From: Candidatus Omnitrophota bacterium
GTDB lineage: Bacteria; Omnitrophota; Gorgyraeia; Zapsychrales; Zapsychraceae
Assembly: GCA_029567025.1 (NCBI GenBank)
Contig: JAKQLT010000174.1
Coordinates: 1 to 20,831, forward strand
Direction of reading: 5' to 3'
Length of the DNA: 20,831 nucleotides
Below are positions 1 through 8,323 of the stretch, one piece after another. The notes beneath the pieces are model-generated. The model was not told where the DNA came from, did no database searches, and saw only the letters and a list, made by a program, of their open reading frames with translations. Numbering within the stretch: position 1 is the stretch's first letter; every line of letters starts with the position of its first letter. The position numbers were made by a program, and so were the translations under genes.

Positions 1-2113
1 CATGAATATGTTGCTTACTTAAAATAATAGAACGTTGATTTGGCATTAATCTAACATTTTCAATAAGCGCTTTCTCCTCTGACAAAGCGCGTTGCTGATT
101 TTTTGATAATTCTTCTGAAAAGTTGATATAAATATATTCTCGTGCCTCTTGGGGAGAAAGAATTTCTAACTCATCGGTTTTCATGGCATTATCTTTTGAA
201 TCCGATACTGAATCCATTTTTTTAACAAGGCCGGTATTAAATTTAAAATCCATTCTTTTCTTATTAACCATATTATAAAGTTTGATAGTCCCTTCTGACC
301 CTTGGATAGAAATATCATCATAATTTATAGGTCCTAATGATTTCGCTCTTAATGTCCTAAGAATTTCTGAAGGATTATCAACGATTGCTCGAAAAGCGCG
401 GCTAATATTTTCCGTTATTGTTATAATTCCTGGCTCGCCATTGAAAAGATCTAAAGCTTCTGCCGTTTTTTCATACGCCAAGGCTTCTTGTTCTAAAATA
501 GAAAGATGCGGATACTGGATATGAACCGCTTCGTGGGCAATTTTGGGAGCTAAAAGAGCTATCTTTTCTTGTAACGTTAAATTCTTGAAAATTCCTGCGC
601 CAACCATAATAATCCCTGCTTCTTGTAACGCAAATGCCATGTTAGGATTATCATAACCTTCAAGAAATAAAATAGGAACTTTGTCTTTAATGCCTATTTT
701 TTCAAGAATTTTATAAGTTGCGGCTACAAAATCTTGATATTCTGGCAAGTTAGAAATCTCCAATGAACGACGAATCTGGCTTTCTTCAACCCCGCCAATA
801 ATGCCAAAATTTTGATTAATATATTGAGTCAATTTTGAGATATTTACATTGTTAATACTCGTAGGCTTTAAATTGTCTTCCATTTTGATGGCGTTCGAAT
901 TCTTTACCTCTAAAATTTTATTATTAGGGCTCAATAATATTCCAGAAATAAGGAGAAGCATAGCTCCTAAAGTCGCCAGCTTACTAACCATAGCCAAGTC
1001 AGTTACTTTACTAAGCTGAAGGTTAGTAAAATCGCCTCCGCCAGAGAAATACTTGCGAGGAACAAGCGATTTAGTTACAGGGTCATATTCTTCTTTAATA
1101 TAATTGACCACGCCTTTACGAAAGGTTTCAAGATACTGCTGATAAATTTTTTCTTTTTCATTCTTATTGAGAATATCAACGCCTGTCACTTTTTTCTGAT
1201 CTGAATATTTTTTGTTTAAAATACTCTCTTTAAGTGTTTCTTTGTACCATTTGGCTAAAATAAGTGAATAATACACCTGGCGTAACTGCGCGAAATGTTC
1301 ACTTTCATTGACTTCTTTTTCCAAAACCGGAATGATGACAGACCTTATCAGGTCTGAGACCGAAGACCGAAGACCAGAGACCAAAGACTTTTTTCCAGCC
1401 AAAGGCTGGTCTTTTGTCATTGGTCTTTTGTCATTGGTCTTTAGATACTCTTCTTCCAGCAAAACTTTTAATTTCGCCTCAACCACAAACGCGGTCGCCT
1501 GACCTGGTTCTGTCGAAGGATTTTCATACACAACCGCTTTAGCCGGAACTATCCATACTTTATTTAACGCATCAACCGGAACATCAGTCGTGCCAAATTT
1601 TTCATAAGCCTCTTTATAGATTTTTTTCCAGAAAACTTTCCCGACTTCTCCTTCCGGATTCATCAAAGAAGCGGCGATCTGTTTTAAAATATAATCCTGC
1701 GCCAAAAGATCTCGGCCCATTTCTGTTTGCCCAAATTCATTAGAGACAATTCTGTCAGGCTCTTTTGGATTTAAGTTCACCCACAGATCTTTTTCCGGAA
1801 TGGCTAAAGAAGCCAAAAAATATTTAATTAATTTTGTGGATTCATCCTTTAATCCATTGGCTGTGGTCTGTTGCCTATTGCTTCCCGTGTCTAATACAAA
1901 ATCAAAATTAAATGGTTTATTAAGATCAACTTTAATACCTTTTAAAAGAGGCGGGACAAATGCTGTTGCCAAACCAAGCTCGGAGGCTGGCAAAGAGGCG
2001 ATTTGAGCGTAACTATTTGGAATTAATACAGTTAGAGAGAAATTAATAAGAATAATTATACTAATTATTCTAAAAAATTCCGTTTTTCTTATTGTCCCCA
2101 GCCTAAAAGTCAT
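1..2113 (-). CDS. Large exported protein with HExxH motif, N-terminal part (runs off left edge)
   Basis: An open frame of 704 codons runs from an ATG at 2113 to the window edge without a stop, so the C-terminus is missing. Residues 14-32 form a hydrophobic signal sequence followed by SYA|Q, a plausible signal peptidase I site near residue 36. Residues about 127-360 hold conserved-looking blocks (FGQTEMGRDLLAQDY, GTTDVPV, NKVWIVP, RKYFSGG) that I recognise from memory as a shared N-terminal module of very large exported Omnitrophota proteins. A second hydrophobic stretch lies at about 381-397. Residues 527-531 read HEAVH, followed by EQEALAYE, which fits a gluzincin-type zinc peptidase (two His plus a downstream Glu); activity is inference. 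Two clusters of 7-bp repeats (1341-1442 and 1855-1882) sit in frame. An AAGGG stretch precedes the start. The frame is certain. The family is a recollection, and function and final length are unknown. Confidence 0.85.
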   Translation of the reverse strand, partial: MTFRLGTIRKTEFFRIISIIILINFSLTVLIPNSYAQIASLPASELGLATAFVPPLLKGIKVDLNKPFNFDFVLDTGSNRQQTTANGLKDESTKLIKYFLASLAIPEKDLWVNLNPKEPDRIVSNEFGQTEMGRDLLAQDYILKQIAASLMNPEGEVGKVFWKKIYKEAYEKFGTTDVPVDALNKVWIVPAKAVVYENPSTEPGQATAFVVEAKLKVLLEEEYLKTNDKRPMTKDQPLAGKKSLVSGLRSSVSDLIRSVIIPVLEKEVNESEHFAQLRQVYYSLILAKWYKETLKESILNKKYSDQKKVTGVDILNKNEKEKIYQQYLETFRKGVVNYIKEEYDPVTKSLVPRKYFSGGGDFTNLQLSKVTDLAMVSKLATLGAMLLLISGILLSPNNKILEVKNSNAIKMEDNLKPTSINNVNISKLTQYINQNFGIIGGVEESQIRRSLEISNLPEYQDFVAATYKILEKIGIKDKVPILFLEGYDNPNMAFALQEAGIIMVGAGIFKNLTLQEKIALLAPKIAHEAVHIQYPHLSILEQEALAYEKTAEALDLFNGEPGIITITENISRAFRAIVDNPSEILRTLRAKSLGPINYDDISIQGSEGTIKLYNMVNKKRMDFKFNTGLVKKMDSVSDSKDNAMKTDELEILSPQEAREYIYINFSEELSKNQQRALSEEKALIENVRLMPNQRSIILSKQHIH
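1341..1442. repeat. Heptamer array around a central hairpin, inside a coding frame
   Basis: On the plus strand 1358-1388 reads as 7-bp units GACCGAA, GACCGAA, GACCAGA, GACCAAA, GAC. A perfect hairpin follows at 1395-1409 (arms CCAGCC and GGCTGG, loop AAA). Then comes a direct duplication of the 14-mer GGTCTTTTGTCATT at 1408-1421 and 1422-1435, with a further GGTCTTT. The right half is roughly the reverse complement of the left, so the whole forms an imperfect palindrome of about 100 bp. It stays in frame with the minus-strand gene and encodes roughly residues 224-258, low-complexity sequence such as SLVSGLRSSVSDL. Confidence 0.8.
1855..1882 (-). repeat. Second, short heptamer cluster in the same gene
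   Basis: Read on the minus strand, four consecutive 7-bp units are AGCAATA, GGCAACA, GACCACA and GCCAATG. They share a loose pattern of G, any base, C, A-rich. They encode the stretch around RQQTTANG, near residues 77-87, between the signal peptide and the conserved module. The units resemble those of the array at 1341-1442, which suggests the same repeat type, but they are degenerate and could be chance. Confidence 0.45.
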
Positions 2114-2127
2114 AATTTTCCCTTTTT

Positions 2128-2144
2128 CCCACCCCGAAGTGGGG
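2128..2144 (-). other. GC-rich hairpin in the leader of the large exported gene
   Basis: CCCAC (2128-2132) pairs with GTGGG (2139-2143). An alternative pairing is CCCC (2132-2135) with GGGG (2141-2144). This is a short GC-rich island in AT-rich sequence, 15-30 bases before the start codon, so it would lie in the 5' untranslated RNA. It may affect translation or be a small dispersed repeat. No T-tract follows on the minus strand. Confidence 0.35.
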
Positions 2145-2152
2145 ATGATTAA

Positions 2153-2158
2153 AGTATA
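2153..2158 (-). promoter_or_regulatory. Possible -10 element for the large exported gene
   Basis: The minus strand reads TATACT here, about 40 bases before the ATG at 2113. The -35 position at normal spacing (about 2176-2181, CTACTA) is poor. The rest of the gap 2114-2236 holds only the hairpin at 2128-2144, a short palindrome CCTTCGGAAGG (2183-2193) and AAGCGCTT (2203-2210). I could not assign a terminator for addB. Confidence 0.25.
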
Positions 2159-2236
2159 GAACATAATTTATATATTAGTAGGCCTTCGGAAGGGTTTTAG
2201 GAAAGCGCTTGCTTGCGAAGATTAAAATAAAAAATA

Positions 2237-5035
2237 TTAATAATTATCTAATTTATCATCAACAAAATCTATAGATGGGTCTAAAATCTCATTCATGACA
2301 AAATCCAGGACATTAAGAAAAACTTCATTAATAACCGCATAGTCATAATTCTTTTTATCGCTAATAAAAAAATTCAAATCTAATGTCCGCAAATTATAAA
2401 GAGCCGCGTTGACTTTTCTATCCTTAAATTGCCTGCTCAAATAATGAAAATAAAGCGGCATCTGAAGTGACTTCACCTGTTCAAAAATCGCTTTACGAGA
2501 TAATGTCATCTGCGCAATCTTATCAACCGCACGCGGCATTTGGTCGCTCCCTCCTGTTTTATAATCCACAAGCAAAATACTTTTATCGGGAAGTTCATCA
2601 ACTCGATCCACAATATATTTAAACCTAAAATCACCCTGCGATAAAGAAATCACATCTTCAAAAACATTTTCTAAATAAAGAATTTTAACGCCTGCCCGGT
2701 CGATATGGTTCTGCTCTTTATCCAAAAACCGCGTTAACCGCTCTTTCATAACCGCTTTTAACATAAACGCGTCTGATTTCATAGAGCGAGAAAAAACTTC
2801 TTCAAACCGATCATCAAAATCTTTAAAAAATTTCTGACGAAAACTTTCTTCAATTTTTACTTCTTTTCCTAAAAAAGGGCCAAAAGCGTTTTCTAAAAAT
2901 TCATGAATAAACGTGCCGATATGCTTGGCCTCTGGCTCATCTAAAAAATCTTCTTGTTCTTTAAGTCCTAAAACATAACTATAATAAAATTCTATCGGAT
3001 TTCTTAAATACGTATTGAGACTCGACGCGGAATAAGTGCGCTTTCGCAAGAAAGAAATAATCTCAGGCGTCTTTTTAACTCCCTTCTTTTTTAAATTCAT
3101 TCCTGCGGTAAAAGAAAGTTTTTGAGGAGTAAGCGCGCGAAGAGTGTTTGATTCTTTTTCTTTCGCCCAAATAAGATCCTCGATAAAACGGCTTTTTTCT
3201 TTTGTTTTATTTTCCTCATAAATCAAATGAACATTTTTTGCGGATGAAATAAGCCGCATAAATTGATACGCTTGAATTTCTTCATCGAGCTCTAACCGAT
3301 CCAATCCTAAACTGATCATAATTTCTCTGGGAATTAAAGGTTCATGGATTGCCAAGCTCGGCAAAGATGATTCATTAACATCAACAATAATCACGTCTTT
3401 AAAATTCAACGACCGCGTTTCAAATAAACCTAAGATTTGGAGGCCTTTTAAAGGCGTTCCGACGAAAGAAATCATTTCCCGAGATAATTTATCACCAAAA
3501 ATTTTAAACATTTCTTCTTGCGAAAAATGTTCTTCACGAAAATCAAGATCGGCGCACTCTTCGCATACCGCGTAAAATTTATCCATAATATTCCCATTTA
3601 AGGGATACGCGGCAATAAAACTTTTTGCAACTAAGATATCCAAAAAACTCTTGAAAACCTTTAATAGCGACGAGAACTGGCTGAGCCCTTCCCAATTCTT
3701 AAAAGCGATCGCGTGAATATTTTTTAAGGTCTCTGACAATTTCTCTGAACTGATACGCACGGCTAACCGCGACAACATCTCTTGCGTATATTCATAAAGT
3801 TCTTCTAAAGATTCCATCTCATTTAAATCAATAAACAAGCTGCCCGACAAAGAAGACTCTTCTTTCCCGGTTAAAATCTCTTCAATTTTATGAACAAGAA
3901 TGCGCGAAACAATCGAATCTTCTGAAAACTTTAAATTCTTAATAAAAGGGCTTTGAAGGACTTTCAAATAATCTCGGGCGTAATATTTTTTCTTCTTTTT
4001 CGTCAATTGCGCCTTAAATATCGCCGTCAAAAGTGTATACAAACTGCTTCGTTTTAAAGAATATCCCGAAGAAACATTGAATTCTTCAACAACAGGCGCC
4101 ACTTGGGTTAAAAGCGGAACCAATGATTCCGCATGAGGAAGAACAATCACAGATTCATCGGGATTCTTAACATTTTTAACGATCTCCCGCACAACGCCGG
4201 CTTGCGAATGTTTATCAAATCCAGCGTAAAGCTTAAGATTATAAACGGGCTTGGCTAATTCCTGCTGTTCATAAAGAGAGCATTCGAAACTCTTTGCGAT
4301 GCGTTTTAAGACCGGCCACTTGCGTTCATCTCCTTGAAAAATAAGCGTCGCTTTTCCCCGCCGATAAAGATCTTTAATAATTTTTTCTTCCGTCTGATGG
4401 AAATAAAAGAAATTACAAAATAAAATTTGGTCAAATTCCTCAAACGAAATGTCAGAAATTTCTTGCGCGGCTTTTAAATATTGCAATCCGCGAGAGATAA
4501 GATGATGGTTCTCAAGCTCTTTATGATACTCTTGCCGCAATAAAGATAAACGCCTTAATAATTGATTCACGTCTGTTGGCACGTCATAGCCAATATCCGC
4601 GTTCGCCTGAATATTCAACAATCGCTCATCGTCAATATTTTCTAAATCCAAATGATCAATGAATTTTAAAATCTCGCGCGCCCAAGGAAGAAAAAGCTCA
4701 AAACTCTGACGTTTTTCAAGAATATCCGACGCAACGTGTTGCGCCAACCGATAAATCAGATAACAACTGTTCAAATCTGTTATAAAACGATCTAAACGCT
4801 TTTTCTCGTAAATATAACGAATGAATTCATCGATGGTAAAAAATTTTGGCGGGAAAAAATTTGTTTGGATTTTTTGCGCTAATTTTTTCTTTAGAAAAAG
4901 CTGCGGGCGCTTGCCGCCAAAACAAATCGCCAAACGGCTTAAATCCTTATTTTTCTTAAGATAATGGTTCTCAAGATAAGAAGCCACATTCTCTAAATAA
5001 TCTTCACAAAAAGGATATGTTAAAATTTCGCTCAT
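2237..5035 (-). CDS. addB: AddB-type helicase-nuclease subunit (PD-(D/E)XK nuclease)
   Basis: This 932-residue protein should pair with AddA to resect double-strand DNA ends for RecA-dependent repair. The C-terminal third carries a RecB-family nuclease: VDRVDE (about 809-814) followed by VDYKTGG (D824, K826), the expected acidic and lysine residues. The upstream part is large and helical, without a clear Walker A, as in AddB proteins whose helicase fold is inactive. In AddB proteins with a 4Fe-4S cluster, a Cys-Pro-Phe motif opens the nuclease domain. Here the equivalent stretch (about 668-690, SASSLNTYLRNPIEFYY) has Asn at that position and no C-terminal cysteines follow, so a cluster is unlikely. 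The ATG overlaps the addA stop as ATGA, implying translational coupling. The order addA then addB is the reverse of the Bacillus arrangement. Confidence 0.85.
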   Translation of the reverse strand: MSEILTYPFCEDYLENVASYLENHYLKKNKDLSRLAICFGGKRPQLFLKKKLAQKIQTNFFPPKFFTIDEFIRYIYEKKRLDRFITDLNSCYLIYRLAQHVASDILEKRQSFELFLPWAREILKFIDHLDLENIDDERLLNIQANADIGYDVPTDVNQLLRRLSLLRQEYHKELENHHLISRGLQYLKAAQEISDISFEEFDQILFCNFFYFHQTEEKIIKDLYRRGKATLIFQGDERKWPVLKRIAKSFECSLYEQQELAKPVYNLKLYAGFDKHSQAGVVREIVKNVKNPDESVIVLPHAESLVPLLTQVAPVVEEFNVSSGYSLKRSSLYTLLTAIFKAQLTKKKKKYYARDYLKVLQSPFIKNLKFSEDSIVSRILVHKIEEILTGKEESSLSGSLFIDLNEMESLEELYEYTQEMLSRLAVRISSEKLSETLKNIHAIAFKNWEGLSQFSSLLKVFKSFLDILVAKSFIAAYPLNGNIMDKFYAVCEECADLDFREEHFSQEEMFKIFGDKLSREMISFVGTPLKGLQILGLFETRSLNFKDVIIVDVNESSLPSLAIHEPLIPREIMISLGLDRLELDEEIQAYQFMRLISSAKNVHLIYEENKTKEKSRFIEDLIWAKEKESNTLRALTPQKLSFTAGMNLKKKGVKKTPEIISFLRKRTYSASSLNTYLRNPIEFYYSYVLGLKEQEDFLDEPEAKHIGTFIHEFLENAFGPFLGKEVKIEESFRQKFFKDFDDRFEEVFSRSMKSDAFMLKAVMKERLTRFLDKEQNHIDRAGVKILYLENVFEDVISLSQGDFRFKYIVDRVDELPDKSILLVDYKTGGSDQMPRAVDKIAQMTLSRKAIFEQVKSLQMPLYFHYLSRQFKDRKVNAALYNLRTLDLNFFISDKKNYDYAVINEVFLNVLDFVMNEILDPSIDFVDDKLDNY

Positions 5036-8000
5036 AAAATTTCCTTTACCTCAATGTCATCCAAAAAAATTAAAAACCCTTTTACTGTTTTTTGATGATA
5101 AAGTGCCTTTACCAAATCCATATATGTTTTGATCTGTTGCCTATAGGCCTTATCATCTTCGGGCTTAGCGCTTTTAAAATCTAAAACCAGGACATCGTTA
5201 TCTGTCACGATCAAACGATCCAGACGATAAGTCCGCCCCTGAGCATCAACAATTTCTTTCTCAACAAAAACCTCGCCTTGCGCTATCTCAAAAAAAGAAC
5301 GTATTCTCTTATGGCTTAATAACTGTTCTATTTCTCTCCTAATATCAGCTGTAAAAGAAAATTTTTTTTGCGCTTTAAAGACCGCTTCATCAATCAAAAA
5401 ATGAATATCTTTATTAAAAATATTATCTATGAATGATAAAACCGCATGCCTGTATTGCCCACGCAAACGCTCCTCACGATACGAAATATCCTTAAAAGAC
5501 ACGCATTCTTCTTTCAAATAATGAATCCAATCTTGATATTCACCGCAAGGGATATAAAAAACATCCGCATCTTTTTGTTTTTTCGATAATATTTTTATTT
5601 TTTCTCCTCCCGTCGTGCAAGAAGACGGTATCAAAAATGAAACAAGATTATGCTGATTCGCTTCTTTTTTAGGAATAAAACAATACAGCTCTTGTTTCGC
5701 CCGCGTTAATGCCACATAAACATTATTCAATTCTGAAATAAAAATATCCCGATATTCTCGCGCATAAAGATCAAAAAGCTCCCGTGAAAATTTATAATAT
5801 TGTTTTTTCAATCGAATTAATTCTGTCTTATCTGCGTCGCGTCTTAAAACATACGCCTGTTTGTGATCATCTGTGCGGGAACCAACTTCAACCTTCATAG
5901 CCAAAAAAGGCAAGATCACAACCGGAAATTCTAATCCTTTGGCCTTATGGATCGTCAGGACTTTTAGCGCGTTGGCATCCGTCACATGCACATACGCTTC
6001 ATCGCCCTGAATATTTTCAAAATATGTTAAAAATGACGCGATATCAGGATAATCTTCTTCTTTGGCTTTAATCAGTTCAAGAAAATGCATAAAGAATCCT
6101 TGCGCATCAGGGAAATTCTTAAAACACTCTAAACGCCCATAAATACTTATCACAAGTTCATAAAGAGCGACCACCCCGACATTTTTAAAGAACTCCTCGA
6201 CAAAAGATTCCCATAATTGAGGATATTCTTTTCTAAACTGTGCGTAGACATAAAATCCTTTTTCCGTCTCAATCTTTCTTCTTAACCCAAAAACGAATCT
6301 CTCAATCTCTTCTTTTTTAAGCACTCTTTGCGAAAAGATATCGCCTAAAATAAACTGAACAAAAGAAAGGTTATCAATAGGAGAATTTAGAAATTTTAAG
6401 AACGCGACGAGCTCTTTGATTAAATCATGCTCGCGAATATCCGAAGTCCTGTCCGATTGAACATGAAAGCCCGCTTCCAAAAGCCAATGCGTCGTTTGTT
6501 TCACCTGATTATTATCGCGGGTTAAAATAGCGATATCGCCCAAGCTATAACGCGACTTTAAATCATCCATGAGCTCTAAAACTTTTTGACGAATAACTTC
6601 ATCGCGCTCTTCTTTTTTTTCCACATCAATTCTTTCAACCTGCACATACCCGCCGCAATGATTCGCGTCATAACTCTGTTGAGAAGCCCTAAAAATATTC
6701 TCTAATTTTTTAAGATCTTCACTATGCCACACAACGGAATTATCTTTAGATTGTTCCAACTCTTCTTTTTGAGCGATAAAACGCTCTAAATTCTCTACGG
6801 AAAAAATAGAATTATTAAATTCCACTATCGCCTTTTGACTGCGCCAATTTTTTGTTAACGACTCTACTGAAACGCCAAAAGGAGAAAACCTTTCTTTAAC
6901 TTCATCAAATAAAGAAACATCTCCGCCCCGAAAACGATAGATTGCTTGTTTTTGATCGCCGACATAAAAAAGCGTTCCGCCGGTAGACAAGGCCTCTTCG
7001 ATCATCGGATCTAAATTGGCCCACTGCAAACGGCTCGTGTCCTGAAATTCGTCAATCAAATAATGACGAAACCGCGTAGCCAGACGATAATACAACTCCT
7101 CAACCGTGATATGGCCTTCTTCAAATAAATATTCTCCTTTTTTATTAAGCTCATCTAAAAATAAAATATTCTCTTGGGAACAAATCGCCTGCAGAATAAT
7201 TTTTGTTTCTTCAAAAATCTGAATATAGGAATTAAATAATACGCGCGATTCCTGCTGGCAAAATTCTTTTAACTGCTGGCGAATACTCTCCCATATTTTT
7301 TCAATCTCTAACGGACATGGAGATCCTTTCTTTAAAGGAAACTCCTCATGCGCGAAATAATTCGAAAGGCCATCAATATCAAACCCTTTAATATTTTTCG
7401 TCAAAAAATTATTGAGACTTTTGACAAATGTCGCGTGCGTTGCTTCAGGCAAATTCTGACGCAATTCCCTCATCTGTTTTAAGATAAACGATTTCTTTTT
7501 GATCAAATCTTCCGCGCGATAAGGCACCTCTTTAAAATCCAAACCATAAGAATTATAAACCTTAAAAAGCGCGTAAATAATATTGAGGATATCTTCTTTG
7601 GGAAACCATCCCGAACGTTCTTCTAAATATAAATAATTACGAAGGAAAGAATCAAAAACAACCGCAAGATTTTTTTGTTCTAAAGACCGGGCAATTAAGG
7701 TATCCAGACTATACTGTAAATAATCAACAGGATTTGTCTTGATTTTAAAGTTCGCCGTCAATCCTATTTTAAAAGCGCACCCGGACAATAATGCGTTAAT
7801 AAATTCGTCAATTGTCTCGACCTGAAAGAAATGATAATGGCCCATCAGATCTTCCATAATGCGTAACGATTTCTTCTGAGCGTCTTTAACGCTCAGGCCC
7901 AGAGGCCCTAAAATATCTTTTTCTTGAGAAGGCGATAACTGTCCTAACGCTATAATTTTCAAAAACTCTAAAATACGCGCCTTCATTTCAAACGCGGCTT

Positions 8001-8178
8001 TATTCGTGAAAGTAATAGCTAAGATATTGCGTAAAGGAATTTGCTCGACAGCCAAAGAAGGATTTAATAAAAGCTGAACATAGTGTTTGGCTAACGCATA
8101 TGTTTTTCCAGAACCGGCGGAAGCTTCAACCACGCGAATTTCTGAAGAATATTTTTTTTTCTGAAAAGAATCTGGCAT
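5032..8178 (-). CDS. addA: AddA-type UvrD/RecB-family helicase-nuclease
   Basis: A 1048-residue superfamily 1 DNA helicase with a C-terminal nuclease, the motor subunit of an AddAB complex. Visible motifs, in order: Walker A ASAGSGKT (19-26); ITFTNKAAFEMKAR (motif Ia); DEFQDTS (376 onward, Walker B); VGDQKQAIYRFRGGD (motif III); TKNWRS (motif IV); LTIHKAKGLEFP (about 739-751, motif V); VYVALTRAKQEL (818-829, motif VI). The nuclease signature is LDRLIV (D987) then LDFKSA (D1000, K1002). Both motor and nuclease therefore look intact. Length is slightly short for AddA (usually about 1,200). The start is the first ATG and directly precedes the Walker A region. It has no clear Shine-Dalgarno, only a T-rich leader. 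Divergent from the chaperone gene at 8324. Confidence 0.9.
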   Translation of the reverse strand: MPDSFQKKKYSSEIRVVEASAGSGKTYALAKHYVQLLLNPSLAVEQIPLRNILAITFTNKAAFEMKARILEFLKIIALGQLSPSQEKDILGPLGLSVKDAQKKSLRIMEDLMGHYHFFQVETIDEFINALLSGCAFKIGLTANFKIKTNPVDYLQYSLDTLIARSLEQKNLAVVFDSFLRNYLYLEERSGWFPKEDILNIIYALFKVYNSYGLDFKEVPYRAEDLIKKKSFILKQMRELRQNLPEATHATFVKSLNNFLTKNIKGFDIDGLSNYFAHEEFPLKKGSPCPLEIEKIWESIRQQLKEFCQQESRVLFNSYIQIFEETKIILQAICSQENILFLDELNKKGEYLFEEGHITVEELYYRLATRFRHYLIDEFQDTSRLQWANLDPMIEEALSTGGTLFYVGDQKQAIYRFRGGDVSLFDEVKERFSPFGVSVESLTKNWRSQKAIVEFNNSIFSVENLERFIAQKEELEQSKDNSVVWHSEDLKKLENIFRASQQSYDANHCGGYVQVERIDVEKKEERDEVIRQKVLELMDDLKSRYSLGDIAILTRDNNQVKQTTHWLLEAGFHVQSDRTSDIREHDLIKELVAFLKFLNSPIDNLSFVQFILGDIFSQRVLKKEEIERFVFGLRRKIETEKGFYVYAQFRKEYPQLWESFVEEFFKNVGVVALYELVISIYGRLECFKNFPDAQGFFMHFLELIKAKEEDYPDIASFLTYFENIQGDEAYVHVTDANALKVLTIHKAKGLEFPVVILPFLAMKVEVGSRTDDHKQAYVLRRDADKTELIRLKKQYYKFSRELFDLYAREYRDIFISELNNVYVALTRAKQELYCFIPKKEANQHNLVSFLIPSSCTTGGEKIKILSKKQKDADVFYIPCGEYQDWIHYLKEECVSFKDISYREERLRGQYRHAVLSFIDNIFNKDIHFLIDEAVFKAQKKFSFTADIRREIEQLLSHKRIRSFFEIAQGEVFVEKEIVDAQGRTYRLDRLIVTDNDVLVLDFKSAKPEDDKAYRQQIKTYMDLVKALYHQKTVKGFLIFLDDIEVKEIL

Positions 8179-8258
8179 GAAAAAAATAAACCGTTATTAT
8201 TATATTTTTATGATTATAAACAATTCTTATAAAAAAACAAATGATTCCTATTTTGGAC

Positions 8259-8287
8259 TTGTTTAGCAACTTTTCTAACGATATAAT
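8259..8287 (+). promoter_or_regulatory. Sigma70-like promoter of the SurA/PpiD-like gene
   Basis: A perfect TATAAT (8282-8287) stands 17 bases after TTGTTT (8259-8264), 36 bases before the ATG at 8324. A GGAG (8313-8316) gives a Shine-Dalgarno at a 7-base spacing. The same 145-base divergent gap must also hold the addA promoter. A minus-strand TATAAT at 8204-8199 is a candidate, but no good -35 accompanies it. Confidence 0.55.
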
Positions 8288-8323
8288 AAAAAATATTCTT
8301 AATTCTTTTAACGGAGATTCCTT

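Noticed and set aside
1358..1435. CRISPR array
   Set aside because: The units are 7 bp with no spacers of uniform length and no cas gene nearby; this is a simple tandem/inverted repeat.
1308..1502. Plus-strand frame of 64 codons over the heptamer element
   Set aside because: It lies wholly inside the minus-strand 704-codon frame, whose signal peptide and conserved blocks are clear; the plus-strand product is a by-product of the repeat.
2183..2210. Short palindromes CCTTCGGAAGG and AAGCGCTT as a terminator for addB
   Set aside because: The stems are very short and no T-tract follows on the minus strand.
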